From Melampsora larici-populina 98AG31 (taxonomy: Eukaryota; Basidiomycota; Pucciniomycetes; Pucciniales; Melampsoraceae), in assembly GCF_000204055.1 (NCBI RefSeq), contig NW_006768765.1, positions 3,864,372 to 3,928,371 of the forward strand: DNA of 64,000 bases, written 5' to 3'. The notes under the pieces were generated by a model that saw nothing but the letters and a program-made list of their open reading frames with translations, made no database searches and was not told the DNA's origin. This document shows, piece after piece, positions 1-11,313 of this stretch (position 1 is the stretch's first letter; each line of letters begins with the position of its first letter). The translations under genes and the position numbers were made by a program.

Positions 1-1000
1 AAAAAAGGGAATCACCAAGTGAGCCCGCCAGACGGCAGCGTCAGCTCCGTGTCCCTCGTATTTGAACAACCGCGGGCGGTACTACCAGTGGATAGTTGTA
101 TACACCTTTTTTGATTTACTGTCAATTATGACCCATATTTGAAATCAGAAACATACTATGAAATCTCCTGACATTTGATCACCTGTACGTACACCGAGCA
201 AACACAACAGAGCAAAATCAGAATTACAATTGTGAGAACAGAACATGATTGTCAGTATTGATTGTCTATTTGGTCATGACCACCCTCCTAGCTCGGAACC
301 AATAAGTACAGATCACGTGCTAAGTGATCCACGTCCGATGGAGAGCAAAATCCATCATGTCACCTTGCAAGTTCAAAACAAAAGACATATGACATCGTGC
401 AACAGTTGTTTGAATAATTTTTTGAATAATTTATTGACACTCAAATTGATGACGAGTTTACCGATTCGCAGGAGATTCTATGATCATCTCATCGAAGCCC
501 AATTTGATTGAGAGAACATTATAACTTACACACAGTCTTGTTCTTAATGCATGCTTTAATAGTGGTTTGGTTCTTTTGAATGGTGTACTTATAAAAAGTA
601 TTGGTCAGCTTCGGACTCAAGAATAAGATAGAAAACCAATTAACTTTCAGTAATTTGTGTTAGTGCCAATGCTATTGCTGAGACAATAATGTCCAATTTG
701 GCGTTCGAATTCAATAACGTCTTGTGTCAGGACGTTATTGACTCTACATGAAGGTGTACACATAAATTTTTGGGTCTAACAGGACCGGAACTTTCATAAA
801 TGACTCTTCTGTATAATGTGATTCAGTGAATATTTGATATGAAAACAATTTATATACAAACCGTTTTTGGGTCGTGAATGTAGAACCAAGATGATTCATA
901 TACAACCGAGTTTTTACGCTAGTATAACATAGGAGACTGGAAAGATCAATCATTGGAGGGACACATGTTGTCACACAGCGTCTTTGACTTTGCTAGTCGA
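1..1000. other. No gene recognised; contains a short hairpin
   Basis: No reading frame here looks like a protein. The one clear structure is a perfect 10-bp inverted repeat, CAATAACGTC at 712-721 and GACGTTATTG at 731-740, with a 9-base loop. It may be the end of a decayed mobile element, but no partner was seen. Confidence 0.5.
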
Positions 1001-2743
1001 CTAAGGCCCACTGGCTTCTTGGGAGTCGAGGTGAGTAGTGAGGCGAGGGTCGGTTGACTTGACAATCATGTACCTTCCGGCTACAATATCATCGATCCAT
1101 ATTTGCACTTGAGCATCCGGGAGTTTTCCTGCTGCACACCCCTTTGAAAGCATTTCATCCGTGACTTGCGAGTCCGGTAGGCGAAGGATAGCCAGGCTGG
1201 CCCCAGATCGATAATTTCGGGTTTGTAAGGTGACTTGTGGGTTTGGGCCTTGAGGGTGAGTATCGGACTTAATTTGACGGCCACCTGGTAGGTGTGCTTC
1301 TGATGTGATGAAGTTTTCACTGGGATGTGAGCCAATGAAAAGCAACAATTTGTGAGACAGCTTTACTCACCAATCAGGCCATTGAGTCGAGTGATGAGGT
1401 CCTTTCTGAGGTTAGCTTGATATGTGGAGTTGGTCGTTTTTTTGGCCTTTTTGGTTTGTTTTGGTGCCTGAGTCGACTGGTTTGCAAATCGTTCGAGCAA
1501 GTGGGGCTCGGACCGGGCGTGTTCAGCCCAATGCTCACAAGACGTAAACTCGTCTTGATAGAGAGCGCGGGTCATGGAAGTGTTTGGGTTCCACACAGCG
1601 ACAAGGAGATGATATTGGAACCCAAATTTGTTGTGAATGAGGGACAGCTGACGAGCCAAGGTCAGTTCTCTATAAATGTACAGTCATATTATACAATTGA
1701 TAAAAAGCAACATACCTGCTTGACAATTTTTTTGGTCTCTTCAATTCCAACCTTCTCAAGGATTTGAGCGTTTCCACTATGCCTACATAGGCGCCCATGC
1801 TTGAAGTCGCGTTTCACAGCTTTCAGGTTAACTAAGCGATGGAAGAGAGGTAAGTATTGCTCTCTCTCTTCTGTAGTGATTTGGTCGGTGTTGTCTTCGT
1901 CAGTTGGAGCAGTAGAAGTGGTAGTTGAAGGTGGCATCAAAGCGTCGCCTTTTTGTGTTTCTTCCATCGCAGCACGTATGAGGCGTTCAAATATGATCGG
2001 TTTGATATGTGCTGCTCGTCATTGTTGTAGCTGGTCCATGTATTTCCTACAATCTTGTTTCGTGACTCAAACCCATCTGCTTGGCCTTTTGGGGGCACTA
2101 TGTGAGAAGTAACAAGTCAATTGCTACGGTTGAAAACAAAGACTAACATTATGTTACAATCGTGTGAGGTACTGACTTGGCGTGGTGGTGCTCACTAAGC
2201 TATATGCCTGGTAGTTTGTGTATTTATTGGGCTCGCGTGCAAGTGGTCCTTCGTATCTGTGATGAAAGAAAAACAATCATATACCATCAGTAAGAATCAA
2301 AACGTGGACGTTGTTGAAAGATAATGGGATGTATACAGAGCGGCATCGAGGGTTGGTCGACTGATTCCTTCAGCTATACATAACATCGTCTTATCAAGAT
2401 TATATTGGGCTTGAAGAGCTTGAGCTTCGAAGAGAGTGATTTTGGAAACACGAGGCTTGATGTGAGGCTGGCGGCCCAGAATCCTGTCGGCTCGTACTTG
2501 TCCCCATTCAAGGCCAAGTTCATGATAATTCTGAAGGGTTGGTAGTGGGGTTTTCTTCTTCTTTTTGATCTTGATTGTAGCTGTGTTTTCAACGCCTGAA
2601 GATTTGTCAGCCGATTGCTCCTCGTCGCTAGATTCTGGGTTGTCGGTGTCAGGTTCTGAAGAGTGTGGGGAAGATTGAGAATTTGGGTGTGATTGTGTGT
2701 TTCTTAATGCACGTCCACCGCCATGTCGAGTATTATAAGGCAT
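1001..2743 (-). CDS. Uncharacterised spliced gene or gene relic
   Basis: I do not recognise the family. Several coding-like segments lie in order on the minus strand. One begins with a Met at 2743 (MPYNTRHGGGRALRN), is rich in Ser, Glu and Asp, has a KIKKKKK basic patch, and ends near 2297. Another at about 1700-2000 contains TTEEREQYLPLFHRLVNLK. Another at 1363-1659 contains HNKFGFQYHLLVAVWNP and HWAEHARSEPHLLERF. The last, at 1001-1348, ends in a stop near 1001. Frame changes between them are compatible with introns, but a TAG and a TAA interrupt the stretch around 2010-2060, so decay is equally possible. It shares strand with the broken transposase at 3301-4914 and could be a passenger or accessory gene of the same element. 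Exon limits are not settled. Confidence 0.35.
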
Positions 2744-3101
2744 GGATGTGAGGTGAGTGAGTTTAAAGAGAGAGGTGTGTGTTAGATGGTGGTGGCGTGG
2801 GTGATGGTGTGGTGAAGTTCAGTGATGTTGTATAGAGGTCCGTGAGATGCTCTCCGGAATGACGAGGGTTGGTGAGGTGAGAAAAAAAAGCAAGGTGAGA
2901 GAGCAGTGAGATGGGTGGTGAGAGGGAGGTGCAAGACCGGTGAGATAGGGTGAGATGGGAGGTGAGAGTATGGTAGATAGGAGGTGAGATGGGAGGTGAG
3001 AGTATGGTAGATAGGAGGTGAGATGGGAGGTGAGATGGGAGGTGAGAAGGCGGGTGAGAAGGGGGGTGAGATGGGCGGTGAGATGGTGAGGGTGATGGTG
3101 T
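2744..3101. repeat. GGTGAGATG-type minisatellite
   Basis: A G-rich, purine-biased tandem array is built on variants of GGTGAGATGGGA. Around 2950-3025 a roughly 34-bp higher-order unit (GGTGAGATGGGAGGTGAGAG followed by TATGGTAGATAGGA) occurs twice almost exactly, then decays into GGTGAGAAGG and GGTGAGATGG units up to about 3095. The array lies directly upstream, in minus-strand terms, of the Met at 2743. Confidence 0.85.
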
Positions 3102-3300
3102 GTGGGGGTATGGAGATTTTGTACTTGGAGGGATTCTGAGGTGACCCGAGATGTATCTTTACATCTGGTTACATCTAGATATCCCTTACGGAGTCTATTG
3201 GACAGTACGATTACCTGTACAGTCCGATATACTACGTATGTTTCGGTACGTACAGGTGGACCCGTGCTTGTGGCTGGCGTGATCCAGTCAGAATTGTGGA

Positions 3301-4914
3301 TGAGTCAACTGTCACTTTTCTTGCGTAGCTCTTGGGCGTTTTCTTTCATCCAAGCACGTCTTGGTCGCTTGTTAGCATGCACGGTTGACTCATCGTGGAA
3401 GAGAAGGATTGTTTCCTTTTGATCTTGAAGGGAAATAGGATCGGGTGGAGTCAAAAACTCGAGATTGTCGCCATCATAGGTTCGAGAGCGCTTCTGAAGC
3501 TCAGCAATGGAGTCAAGGTACTTATGTCGGTATTCCACGACATCAGGTTGTTCATGGCTGTCGAAGTACAGCCCTTTACTATACTCGTGGGCCCGGAAAC
3601 CAAGGCAATGAAGCTATTGTTGAGCCGTGTTGTAGCAGATGGTTTTTTGAAAACCATGTTCAGGTAGTGCGACGGTATTGGCGTGATGGAGCAGGGATAA
3701 AGGAGTGAGCTGTTGAGTAGATGAAAAGATGTCAGAGTTAATAACAAAAGAACAAAAAGAAAAGATAAAACTAGTTGGCGGCGTATCAAAGAGGCTGAGG
3801 TAAGAATGGAAGCAGTCACGGCAGGGTCTTTGTGACCAGAAATGGTGAGCTCGAGTCGCCATGCATTGTATTCACAAAGGTCATCAATGATAGCTGATGG
3901 AAATTCAAAATTGGGTTTTTCTTTTTGGAGCTGTTTGTACTTTTCTGAGACAGCGGTGATTTGAGCATTGAAAGTATCAAATTGATCCTGAGCTGATTTC
4001 TTGATATCTGGAGGCATTGAAGACTTAGCCTTGCTGGATCGGTATTGATCAACACATTCATCGATCCAAGTGTCGGATACAATCACAGCAGAAGAGTTGT
4101 TGGCCTCGTTATCAGAGAGTTCACTTTGTATGTCAGATAAGTCAGAGTATTCTTCAGAGTATTTGTGATCGGATCCTTCATATGATTCTTCAGAGTTTTC
4201 TTCTTCATGAGTTTTGGTTTCAGGTGAAGAGGGAGGAGAGGGATCTGGATCTGGATTGAGAGCTGGAGCTGGTTCACGGACAACCCGCTTGTCAAAAGTG
4301 AAGGTAGACTTGCCGATAGCCTTCTCTCGGTTTAGTCTGTATTGTCTTTTAGTTTCTTTTGGTATTTCATGTGGTGCAAGCTTATTTGAGCTAGGTTGAA
4401 CACGAGGCTGTTTGTATCCTTTGAGGATCTGACCGGTCTTGGTTTGGCGTTTACCAAGAGTTGGTGGATTCACAAAAGGGCGAGTGAAAACCGTGATTAA
4501 GGCCTTGTTGACAAGTTTGGTACTGCATGCTTCATCATCCAAAGAGTCAGCAAGGTTGGCTTGTGCGTAGAGAGAGACATCCAAGGGGTCCATTTCGTCC
4601 TCTTCCGTTAGATAGTCTGGATTGATTGGCATCCAGTAGAGCTGAGATGATTGAAGGAGAACTGATTGCGGGGGCTGAGGAGTTGGAAAGGTCTCGATAT
4701 CAGAGTCAGAGTCCAGATTAATTGTGATTGGGGGCTGAGAGGGTTTGGAGAGTGCCAAGTCAGAAGTAGGTGAGAGTTGAAGGGCTTTGTCCACGATATC
4801 CTGTACTTGGTCTTCTGAATCAGAGATTACCAAAGTGTCTTTTTGGTGTTTGGCAGCACAAAACTCCTTCCACCGCTTTTTTTGCGCTTTGGCTGCTTTG
4901 CTTGCCCTAGCCAT
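3301..4914 (-). pseudogene. DDE-superfamily transposase, truncated and interrupted
   Basis: The minus-strand reading starts at 4914 with a basic N-terminus (MARASKAAKAQKKRWKEF). It runs through about 270 residues of low-complexity Ser/Glu/Asp/Pro-rich sequence and then a helical region ending near 3790. After a probable intron (acceptor near 3713) comes ALPEHGFQKTICYNTAQQ, a TAG where a Trp is expected, LHCLGFRAHEYSKGLYFDSH, DVVEYRHKYLDSIAELQKR and finally FHDESTVHANKRPRRAWMKE. FHDEST carries the first catalytic Asp of a family of fungal DDE endonucleases that I know from many basidiomycete genomes. The following RKKS is expected to lead into an IMVSDF-type strand, but a TGA occurs at once and homology stops near 3300. 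The second and third catalytic acids are therefore missing. No terminal inverted repeats were found. Confidence 0.7.
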
Positions 4915-5974
4915 GATGAATTAAACTATAAACAAAATGAAACTTTGATTGAAAGAGTTGAAAGCGGTGATGGAAGCGGTGATAACGTGGTAAAAATAAA
5001 AAAAATAAAAAATCCCTGGGGCTCCGGAGGGCCCCTAAGGTAATCTGGAAGGCCAAATATTTGGGTCTTGGGTCGGCCCCGGCCGGCTTGTGGTTGAGAC
5101 TAGACTGGTTCAACTGTAGTAGTTTTCAACCTTCCGAGTCGAGTTCATCAAATTGCTTTCACATGAAGTCAAGATGTTGATTTACTGGTTCAGTCCTTTT
5201 ATGTTTTGAAACAACTAGAGTCCCGTGGGCGGCCCGCCGCCCTCCTGTGCTCTGTGTAAAGATGCACCGCTCAATTACAATGTTAATTTGTCACTGCCGA
5301 CAAAGGACCATCACAGTCCCCATGAAACCATTGACACATCCTCCAATGCTGTTGTATACCACTGACTGTCCCGGTTCATGCGCCAAATGCCATTCCCATG
5401 CTCAAATCAAACTCAACCACCACGGAAATCCAGTTCCTACACGCTTGCTGGGCAGCACTTGGGAATTTATAAGATGTTGTACTCTGCCTCCCTTAGCAAT
5501 GCATCACCCCTTTGCCCTCATATTTCTCCACTGTCATCCGCCATTAAGCATGCCTTCAAATAAACCAAATGCTACCATGCTACTCCGATAACAACTTTTT
5601 GGCCCTGACTGGCTGGTAGTGATGAGATTAACTAACCTGCATTGCGGGGTTAGTCTTGCCTCACAGTCAGTGAAGGCGCCTGGCCTAGTCAGGTTGATAG
5701 CAAAGGGCTCGGTCGCTCTATTTAATTGGACTGTCATCCCTGATTTAAATTGCATCACTTTCCGCAAATGCAATAACAGGTCAACGTCATGCAACTCGTG
5801 CCCCGCCAACGGCTGTGAGGCCCTATGACGGCAATGATGGAGAATGACAACTGTTTGCAAAAGAAGCCGTGTTGTGGAGACCCAGGCGGAGACTGTCAAC
5901 GGGTTTTGGCAATGGGCTGAGCCTTCTCTCATTCACTGCCCAGATGGGTTTGTTATATGAAGGGTTGGGGCCAT
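4915..5974. other. No gene recognised
   Basis: Short open frames exist in both strands but none shows a family motif or consistent splicing. A G+C-rich patch occurs at about 5020-5090 and another at 5223-5245. Nothing else is supportable. Confidence 0.4.
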
Positions 5975-6152
5975 GCTGATATAGCTATGACCGTGATTAG
6001 AAACAACAGGGTGTAGCTTTTGTTGACCACGTCGGTTAAGTTTCCGTTAACATACCCGTAAGTGGTCGTTCTATCAAAGTATCGCGGTCAAACTGATGTA
6101 GCTATGACCGTGATTAACAACAACAGGGTTTAGGTTTTGGTGACAACAGAAT
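5975..6152. repeat. Pair of direct repeats about 60 bp long
   Basis: The segment around 5975-6033 (containing AGCTATGACCGTGATTA and AACAACAGGGT) recurs around 6092-6152 with a few substitutions. The two copies are offset by about 117 bp. The origin is unknown; a decayed tandem duplication is the simplest reading. Confidence 0.6.
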
Positions 6153-8034
6153 TGAATTTTTGGCAGCGGCTTTTTTCGTTTCGAGCAAATTTTCTTTTAT
6201 TTGTTTGATGTTGCGCCAAAGTGCAAGATGAGCTGTGCAACTAGAGGATTTCATGTTGGTTTACTTTTCCAATATGTTCTCTTTCAAAAATAAATACTCC
6301 CAAGAGTTTGGCACAAAGAGCCTCTCCGCGGCAATTATAAGAGACTTGGTGATCTCTGATTCACTTACACTACACCAAATCAATATTTTACCGCGGAGTT
6401 TAGAAAAATAAAAATGTAGAAAACTTTCAGCAATGTGTGAGGGGTTGGAAAAATTTGATAAAATTATGGTTTAATTGCCTGTGATGTCCCATGATTCTTC
6501 ACATTTTTCATATCTTTTCCTGCAGTTTTGAAGATGTTCCAAAGAAAAATGATTTTGGGGTACAGTCAAACCCCTCTAAAGCCATACCCCCGGTGGAAGG
6601 GTAAACCTATGGATATAGAGGGGTTATGTCTTTGTTGAGGAGCCCCTCTATAGACATACACTCATGGCTTTACATTGAAAACCCTCCGAAGACATGGAAA
6701 ACATGGCTTTAGAGGGTGGTCCTTCCACAGCCATAGAAAATATCCCTCTAAAGACATGAAAATCATGCCTTTAGAGGGTGGTCCCTCTACAGCCATAGAA
6801 AATATGACTTTGTACGGGTTGGGGCCTCAGCTGAATGTTGAAAAAGTATAACTTGTTATCAAATTTTTTAGTATCTGCTGTGTTAAGTGTTGTATGAGAA
6901 GAATACATTTGAAATTGTAACTACATTGTTAAGGCTGATATTGGGGGTCTTTGACAAGGGATGAGGGGTCTCTCGTCAAGGGTATTTGGGATTGTATAAC
7001 TAGATTGTTGGATGAGGAATACAACGGGATCCCTCCTGGGTAATCTAAGTACAAACTAGATCTGTGGAATGTATGTGTATGGGTGTCACAGTACGTGTAA
7101 TGAATCATAACATACATCACAAAATTTGTTTAATTTCTGCTAAAGAAAGAGGTGATGGAGGGCTGAAACTTGTTAGCAAATAGGTCTTGCTGATTAATGC
7201 GCTTTCAAGAGCAGGAAGAAGGGGGTCAACAGCTGTTGCTTCGGGCATATCAGTACATTCAATGAATCGAATAAGCAAAGAAACTGCCTTTAAAGCTTCA
7301 CAAGCTGTCGGAGGTATCAGTGGGTCATCCACCTCCATCTGAATAGCGTCAAATTCCATTCGATTCTGTGCCTCAAACCATTGCTCTGGCGTTGCTGAAA
7401 CGGGTTCTGGATTCTTGTCTTGCGGATTCAAGAGCTCGGCAGTTGACATTCTATTAGCCAAACCCACAATTCCTGTGTTCTCAAGTGCTTGGAGGCCAGC
7501 CTCGAGATCAACATTGGGAAGAAGCGCTCAAAGACTCACATCTTCATTGGAGCTATGTACTTTACAATAGTGAGATTCCATCTCAATTGAAAGAAGAGAA
7601 TGTTACATACATCTTTTCTATTCCATCTCCAAAATCCCCAATGCCTGTATGACGCCAACAGTTCTTGATGCTCACAGAACTGACTGCAGACCATGCAAGC
7701 CTGGCCATGCGCACAGCAGTTAGGATATCGATTGTATGAAGCTCAGATATTTCCACATTTTCCTTGAATCATTGGAGCAAGCGGGATAGGAATTGTTGTT
7801 GATATTGTGCTTTGAAAGCATTGATGATACCCACATCTAATGGCTGGACATGCGCAGTGAGATTAGGCTTGAAGAATTCCATTTGGATGTTCTTTAGAAA
7901 TTCCTCAGGCACTAAATGACCGGAGAAGTTATCAACAAGTAAAAGGATTTGACGCCCCTGCTTTCCGAGTACATTATCCCAAGATCCAATCCATTGTTGA
8001 AAGATCTTGGTGTCCATCCACGTGTTCTTGCTTA

Positions 8035-8850
8035 CACTACACCAAATGTCATCTTTATCGGGCGGTGAAGAAAACTACTGACATAGAAAAGTCCTGAGGC
8101 AACAGGAAGAGAGCTAAAAATCTGAAAAAATATGCACCTTGTTCCTAGATGTTGGGGCGTCATGACGAGTATTTTTTTATATTTTACACACAGATATTGG
8201 TTAATGTACTAACAATAAAGGCTGAGAATCATCAAAAACCCACCTGTAACAATACCTGAAATTTGGCCCTTGACTTTGAAGACAGGATTTTGGAATCTTC
8301 AAACATCAATAACTTTTGAAGTTCTGAATCAAATCACTCGATTTGAAGTGCATTAAAAAGGTGAGCCTTCCCTCTACATTTTTCATTGAGACATCACATC
8401 TGTAGCTGGTCTAAAAAGGATCCTACAGAGCTATTCATGCAGAACTGTTTGAACATATGTAGAGTGTTTAAATGACTAGATAGCACCTTACTAACATTAT
8501 GAAGTGTGAAGGAGAATAGTTCAGCTTGTGAATGAACCAAAAATCGAGTTATTTGGAGCAGAATTGCAAAAGTTATTGAAGTTTTTAGACCACAAAATAT
8601 TGTCTTCATACTCATGACCCAAATTTTAGGTATTGTTACATGTGAGTTTTTGATGATTTTCAGCGTTTATTGTTAGTACATAAACCAATATCTGCGTGTA
8701 AAATACAAAAAAATACTCATCATGACGCCCCAACATCTAGGAACAAGGTGCATATTTTTTCAGAATTTTAGCTCTCTTCCTGTTGCCTCAGGACTTTTCT
8801 ATGTCAGTAGTTTTCTTTACCGCCCGGTAAAGATTACATTTGGTGTAGTG
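8035..8850. mobile_element. 816-bp foldback (near-palindromic) Harbinger-like MITE
   Basis: The ends are CACTACACCAAATGTCATCT at 8035 and its inverted counterpart CACTACACCAAATGTAATCT from 8850. TTA repeats lie at 8032-8034 and 8851-8853. The two halves are inverted copies of each other for nearly their whole length (about 400 bp per arm; the similarity is still clear at 8280-8340 versus 8525-8600), so one strand could form a giant hairpin. No transposase is encoded. Its 13 terminal bases match the left end of the surrounding 6368-11479 element, so both belong to one family. It sits inside the pogo transposase. Confidence 0.9.
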
Positions 8851-8960
8851 TTATGTAGTATTTAAGTTTCAAAGCTTGAGGTGAGAGTTTATTAAAGCAG
8901 CAAGGACTGAAAATGTATGAGTTTCTTCGAACACCTTATTGTCACCTGTGATGAAGATCT

Positions 8961-9094
8961 GATAACAATGATTGCTTATGAGATGAAAATATATGATCTC
9001 CCAGTGAATAGGTAAGATCACTGACCTGATAAAAATGATCTCTTATGAGATGAAAATATACAATCTACTAGTGAATAGGTAAGATCACTGACCT
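8961..9094. repeat. 67-bp tandem duplication
   Basis: Bases 8961-9027 (starting GATAACAATGATTGCTTATG) and 9028-9094 (starting GATAAAAATGATCTCTTATG) are adjacent copies of one 67-bp unit with a handful of substitutions. They lie in the part of the pogo element where the middle of the DDE domain should be encoded. Confidence 0.8.
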
Positions 9095-10271
9095 GTGGTG
9101 AGGTTCAATATGTTACAAGATGAAACAGAAATGAGCTTATGTGCTCAGTTGGTCTAAGGATGATGTGATGAAGAAAACAGTTTTCTCTTTCCAAAGACAA
9201 GAGGAAAGAGAAATATACGAGTACAATGTTATTCAATATATAAGGAAAAATGAAATGATTATTTAATTGGGGTTACTGTCAATCTGCCATACGTCGTTTG
9301 CTCTATATGTCATTTCAATATTTAGTCTAAGTAATTTTACCTTATGTCGATTGCACTCCAACAAGGACTTTTGTATTGACCCATGAAACAGACCGGAGTT
9401 CCTAGACAATCAGAGCATTACAAGTCAAGAAGACTGTAATACAATCCTTTGAAGCTTTAACTCCATGTCCTCCTGGTTGGGCAAGGCCTCGGTCAGATGG
9501 TAGTCTGAATCGTGAAATCATCAGTCAAAAGATTTATGTTCATGATGATGTGATCGATAAGAAGAAAATGAAACTTACGCATAAAACAAACCGGTCTCAT
9601 CCATATTGTATATATCAGATGGCTTGTAGCCAGAAGTGATCGCACGGACTCGTTTGACTTCAGTCTCCACTTTTTACTGAGAGGCTGAAGAAGCTTCACC
9701 GTGTGTTTTGTATTTGCGCAGGTTGTTTTGCTTCTTGAAACAATCTAGCCAGCCACCACTGAGACTCAGCCAAGAACTGCTTGGTATACCTTTGAGTTGG
9801 GCAAATTCCCTCCACTGTTCCTTGATCTCCTTGCCATATAAAAGAAGATCATTTAGATTTGCATTCTGAATATATGTAACTAGAAGTTGATCAACTTCTG
9901 GAAATGAGACTCCTTTTTGTCGCTTGAAGCTTCCTCCCAAAGTTGTAGATTTCGCGCAAATCACAGGTTATTGTTTGATCTAAGAACTGATGAGAGGTTG
10001 TGAGAGGTTGTGGTGTGGATAGACTGCACTGAAATGTCTTGCAGTTTGAAGTTGGTTCTCTCTGTTGGCATGATACCAGTCCATAACATCAATTTTTTCA
10101 TCAAAGGTTGCAGCAATTTGTTTGTTGGTTTTTTTTTGGAACTGAAAGGCGTTTTTGATGCTTCTTGCCTGACAGAGTAGGCTAAACAAGGCTTCTTTTC
10201 TTTGTCTTCTTTAAATCTTTCTTGTCTTGTATCATTTTAGCTTTCTTGGTTATAGTATTAAATGCTTGAAA

Positions 10272-10702
10272 CTAAATTGTGTGAAGCTGGGAGGGCTTGT
10301 CCTCATCCATCTTGAGGATCATATCAATTAGGTGTTGTTCATCAATCAAATTTCCGCCATCATCCCTCCATTCCATGTCGGATGGTGAGACATCCTTTCC
10401 AGCTTCAAGAGTCTTGTTGATCTGATCCTTTCTTTTTTGAACTTCGTCCTTGAGCATTATGAAAGAGGCTTCAAGCCGGTCCAGAAGGTACTCATCCGCG
10501 GTGATGTTGTTTGGATATTTTGAGGGCAAGCAGGAAGAGATAGCAACATAAATTTGATTCCCAATTTGTGTGATATAAGGTGGATTTGCTTTGTCAAAAA
10601 CTATGGTTGTGATGCCATAGTGCTCTGGTGGTGGTGAACCGTCTTCTTGATTGGTTATGGTGTGTAGCTGATTGGTGCAAGGATACTCAGGAGTAAGAAC
10701 TG
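10272..10702 (-). CDS. Passenger-like reading frame inside the pogo element
   Basis: A continuous minus-strand frame of about 140 codons runs from a possible splice acceptor (CCTTACAG, near 10702) to a stop at 10272. It starts within LTPEYPCTNQLHTITNQ and includes VFDKANPPYITQIGNQIYV, DEYLLDRLEASFIMLKDEV and DGGNLIDEQHLIDMILKMD. The first Met is internal (10529), so this is best seen as a downstream exon. The composition looks like real protein, with an amphipathic Lys/Glu-rich helix in the middle. It lies upstream of, and on the same strand as, the transposase, but is not part of the usual pogo transposase. I do not recognise the family; a captured host exon or a second transposon gene are both possible. 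Confidence 0.4.
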
Positions 10703-10903
10703 TAAGGATTCATAGGCCACTTTTCTATGGCTTTACATTGAAAAGATGGGATTTTTTGGGGGTTTTGGGTATGGGTTAATGCATTAGACAGAACTATGGG
10801 TTTTTACCAAATTTTGGCCCCACTCAACTTGGGAGAACCAAAAAACCATCACTATAGACGGGTTAAGGCTTTAGAGGGGTACTGCTTTGGAGGGGTTTGA
10901 CTG

Positions 10904-11313
10904 TATATTTGGTCAGAAACTCAGATTATCCAAAACTACCAAGGCTTGGGTAGAAACTTTTGAGCACTCAGAAATACAACAATTTTCCTCCAATCAATTT
11001 GGCAGTTGCAAATTATGAAAGCCAAATACTGGGTCTAGAGTTTCCATTTGGATGCTAAAACCATTACAGCAAAGATTTATAAGCTTTTCTGGCTTTGCTG
11101 ATGGGGACCGTGATTGTGGTGCCTTATGTGTTTATGTGTTTTTGGACACACACCACTCATTACAATGTGTATGTGGTAGCCCAAACATATAGCATTCAAA
11201 ATGTGGAGACATTGAAGATTTTGACACAAGATTGACAATCTTATTGCTATCACAAGGTTAATGCCTCAATGACTGGCAGTTTTGGACATAAACTGAGTTT
11301 CTGACCTGATATA
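10904..11313. repeat. 21-bp inverted repeat bounding about 410 bp
   Basis: TATATTTGGTCAGAAACTCAG at 10904-10924 is matched, with two differences, by the reverse complement of 11293-11313. It may be the termini of a small TIR element adjoining the right pogo border, or an internal stem of the surrounding 6368-11479 element. No diagnostic duplication separates the two readings. Confidence 0.55.

Larger units (their letters stand above)
7117..10189 (-). pseudogene. Pogo-like transposase (CENP-B/Tc5 HTH plus DDE), decayed
   Basis: Read on the minus strand the parts are in the right order. An N-terminal psq/CENP-B-type helix-turn-helix lies at 9980-10189 (DEKIDVMDWYHANRE, LQTARHF). A Tc5/CENP-B DNA-binding domain lies at 9674-9964 (FPEVDQLLVTYI, LSLSGGWLDCFKKQNNLRKY). 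The first catalytic Asp motif is SDIYNMDETGLFYA near 9590-9630, followed by a GTAAGT donor. After the intron come RGLAQPGGHGVK and SKDCITVFLTCNA, then a one-base frame change near 9410 leading to VCFMGQYKSPCW. The second Asp block is RQILLLVDNFSGH with NLTAHVQPLDVGIINAFK at 7769-8017, and a variable C-terminus ends at 7117. Defects are two stops between the DNA-binding domains (one where a Trp is expected), a TAA before the MDETG block, the frameshift, and the foldback insertion just upstream of the Met-Asp-Thr at 8017. Confidence 0.85.
6563..10903 (-). mobile_element. Pogo/Tigger-like Tc1-mariner element with TA duplication
   Basis: The left end is CAGTCAAACCCCTCTAAAGC from 6563. The right end, read on the other strand from 10903, is CAGTCAAACCCCTCCAAAGC, so the first 20 bases differ at one position. 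TA lies on both sides (6561-6562 and 10904-10905), the Tc1/mariner signature, and CAGT ends are typical of pogo/Tigger elements. Subterminal repeats built on CCTCTAAAGCC / GGCTTTAGAGG occur at 6570-6800 and 10720-10900. The interior carries a decayed minus-strand pogo transposase, a separate passenger-like reading frame (10272-10702) and an 816-bp foldback insertion (8035-8850). Without that insertion the element is about 3.5 kb. Confidence 0.88.

Noticed and set aside
3102..3422. 106-codon plus-strand open frame
   Set aside because: It is antisense to the DDE transposase over its second half and has no motif of its own.
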